A DNA stretch of 64,000 nt from Symbiodinium natans (Eukaryota > Sar > Dinophyceae > Suessiales > Symbiodiniaceae): assembly GCA_905221605.1 (NCBI GenBank), contig CAJNDS010002324.1:713501-777500 (forward strand), read 5' to 3'. A model generated the notes under the pieces. That model worked only from the letters and a program-made list of their open reading frames with translations, was not told the DNA's origin and searched no databases. Position numbers and translations under genes: made by a program. Numbering within the stretch: position 1 is the first letter of the stretch; each line of letters starts with the position of its first letter. Shown piece by piece: positions 63,167 to 64,000 of the stretch.

Positions 63167-64000
63167 CTCCCAAATTACGGGTACCCTGTTATATACCCCG
63201 AATAGACTAAGAATCCCCTTCAAGGGACCCCCAAAAAGGGTACTCCTATTATAGTAAGTACCCCCAAAGTCCCGGACAGGGGTCTGAATGGCCTACTGCT
63301 CCAGTTCAACGAACCGCCAGAGGAAGACGAGCCAAGTAAAGAGAACTAGAAACCAGTACCTCTCCCAGTCGGCGCACGGGTTTAGGGTTTAGGGTTTAGG
63401 GTTTAGGGTTTGTGTGCTTGGAGGTTCATGGGGCGATCGTTAGGAGTAGGGTTCTAGGTACCCTAAATATGGTTGGAAGTATAGGTGCCATACTTATTAC
63501 CCTACTCTAGATATAACTAGCCATGAACCTCCAAGTGGAGATGTAAGTCTGGACGCTTGGAGCAGCATGCGATGCTCTTGGAGCACCGCAACAGAACGGC
63601 ATCAATATTATTGGCGACGAAGTCAACACAAAGCCTATGTGCACCTTACCAGTCAAAGCTCTGGCCTTAGCACACCAGCGCGTCTCAGGGTTTATGGGGC
63701 TTGACCCTCGGGTCTTTATAAGTTGGCCTCCCCAAGCTTGCGTTGGAGATTCTGAGGGCGAGACAACCCACTTCGACAGATAAACGATACCCAACCTGCC
63801 GTTTGCCACAGACGCCAATGCTTGAATGGATTGATAGCATATCATAATATCGGCATATCGGCTACATTTATGAGTACCTGTCCGCAAGTCTTCCAAAGAT
63901 AGCACACCTCTTTCACGCAGCTGGCAAGGACCGGTGGCCACGCCGCAGGATTTGCAGCGTGGAAGGCTCGTCACGAGTGGAATTCGTCTGATGCTTCAGT
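63070..64000 (-). CDS. Tandem gene copy B, 3' part only
   Basis: Continues beyond the window. C-terminal exons are intact (next two entries). About 125 bp present in copy A (57480-57608) are missing at ~63607, within the EVIHNP exon. Confidence 0.55.
63167..63296 (-). other. Copy B intron made of a family C foldback
   Basis: GTAGGC...GGGAG, GT-AG, 130 bp. Contains the foldback TCCCAAATTACGGGTACCCT / AGTACCCCCAAAGTCCCGGA. Confidence 0.7.
63297..63361 (-). CDS. Copy B transmembrane exon
   Basis: 65 nt; acceptor GGGAG|AGG; RYWFLVLFTWLVFLWRFVEL plus EQ. Joins the tail exon in frame. Confidence 0.65.
63417..63536. mobile_element. Foldback element, family B copy 8
   Basis: CTTGGAGGTTCATGGGGCGA and TAGCCATGAACCTCCAAGT; intron of copy B. 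Confidence 0.85.

Overview
The window looks like nuclear DNA of a dinoflagellate or close alveolate relative. Four things point that way: (1) plant/alveolate-type telomeric heptamers (TTTAGGG/CCCTAAA) scattered in both orientations over most of the 64 kb, so this is interstitial repeat and not a chromosome end; (2) very short exons whose introns mostly start with GC, not GT, and end AG|G; (3) dozens of ~60-180 bp foldback elements with terminal inverted repeats that sit at exon-exon joints, as introner elements do; (4) head-to-tail gene copies on one strand. Chromerids share the telomere type and are the main alternative.

No long ORF here is a gene. Genes had to be read exon by exon, and two products are recognisable. 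(a) 17.1-20.6 kb, minus strand: a MORN-repeat protein. Ten exons of 22-67 nt were located; wherever neighbouring exons could be joined they give exact 23-residue MORN periods. (b) 23.5-27.05 kb, minus strand: two adjacent genes of the Asp/Glu/hydantoin racemase superfamily. The downstream one keeps both catalytic cysteines. The upstream paralog has lost both and carries a C-terminal extension. From 51.2 kb to the window end three head-to-tail copies (period 5.9-6.1 kb, third copy cut by the window edge) encode an unrecognised multi-pass membrane protein on the minus strand; the copies differ by frameshifts, deletions and splice-site changes. About 28 further open segments are listed as candidate exons of unrecognised genes; most, though not all, are on the minus strand.

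The rest is repeat. 9.0-11.4 kb is an AT-rich hairpin satellite; 11.5-12.7 kb a direct duplication; 12.7-16.0 kb a degenerate long-period array; 43.1-43.9 kb an 88-bp satellite; 45.7-48.4 kb a ~111-bp satellite with a ~0.9-kb palindrome at its centre. Telomeric arrays lie inside introns and even inside three foldback elements.

The most notable story is intron birth: foldback elements with target-site duplications interrupt coding sequence at several places, and in the racemase paralog and in the 39-kb gene conceptual removal of the element plus one duplicate restores a clean reading frame. Exon boundaries were inferred by reading frame and family alignment only; no transcript data were available.
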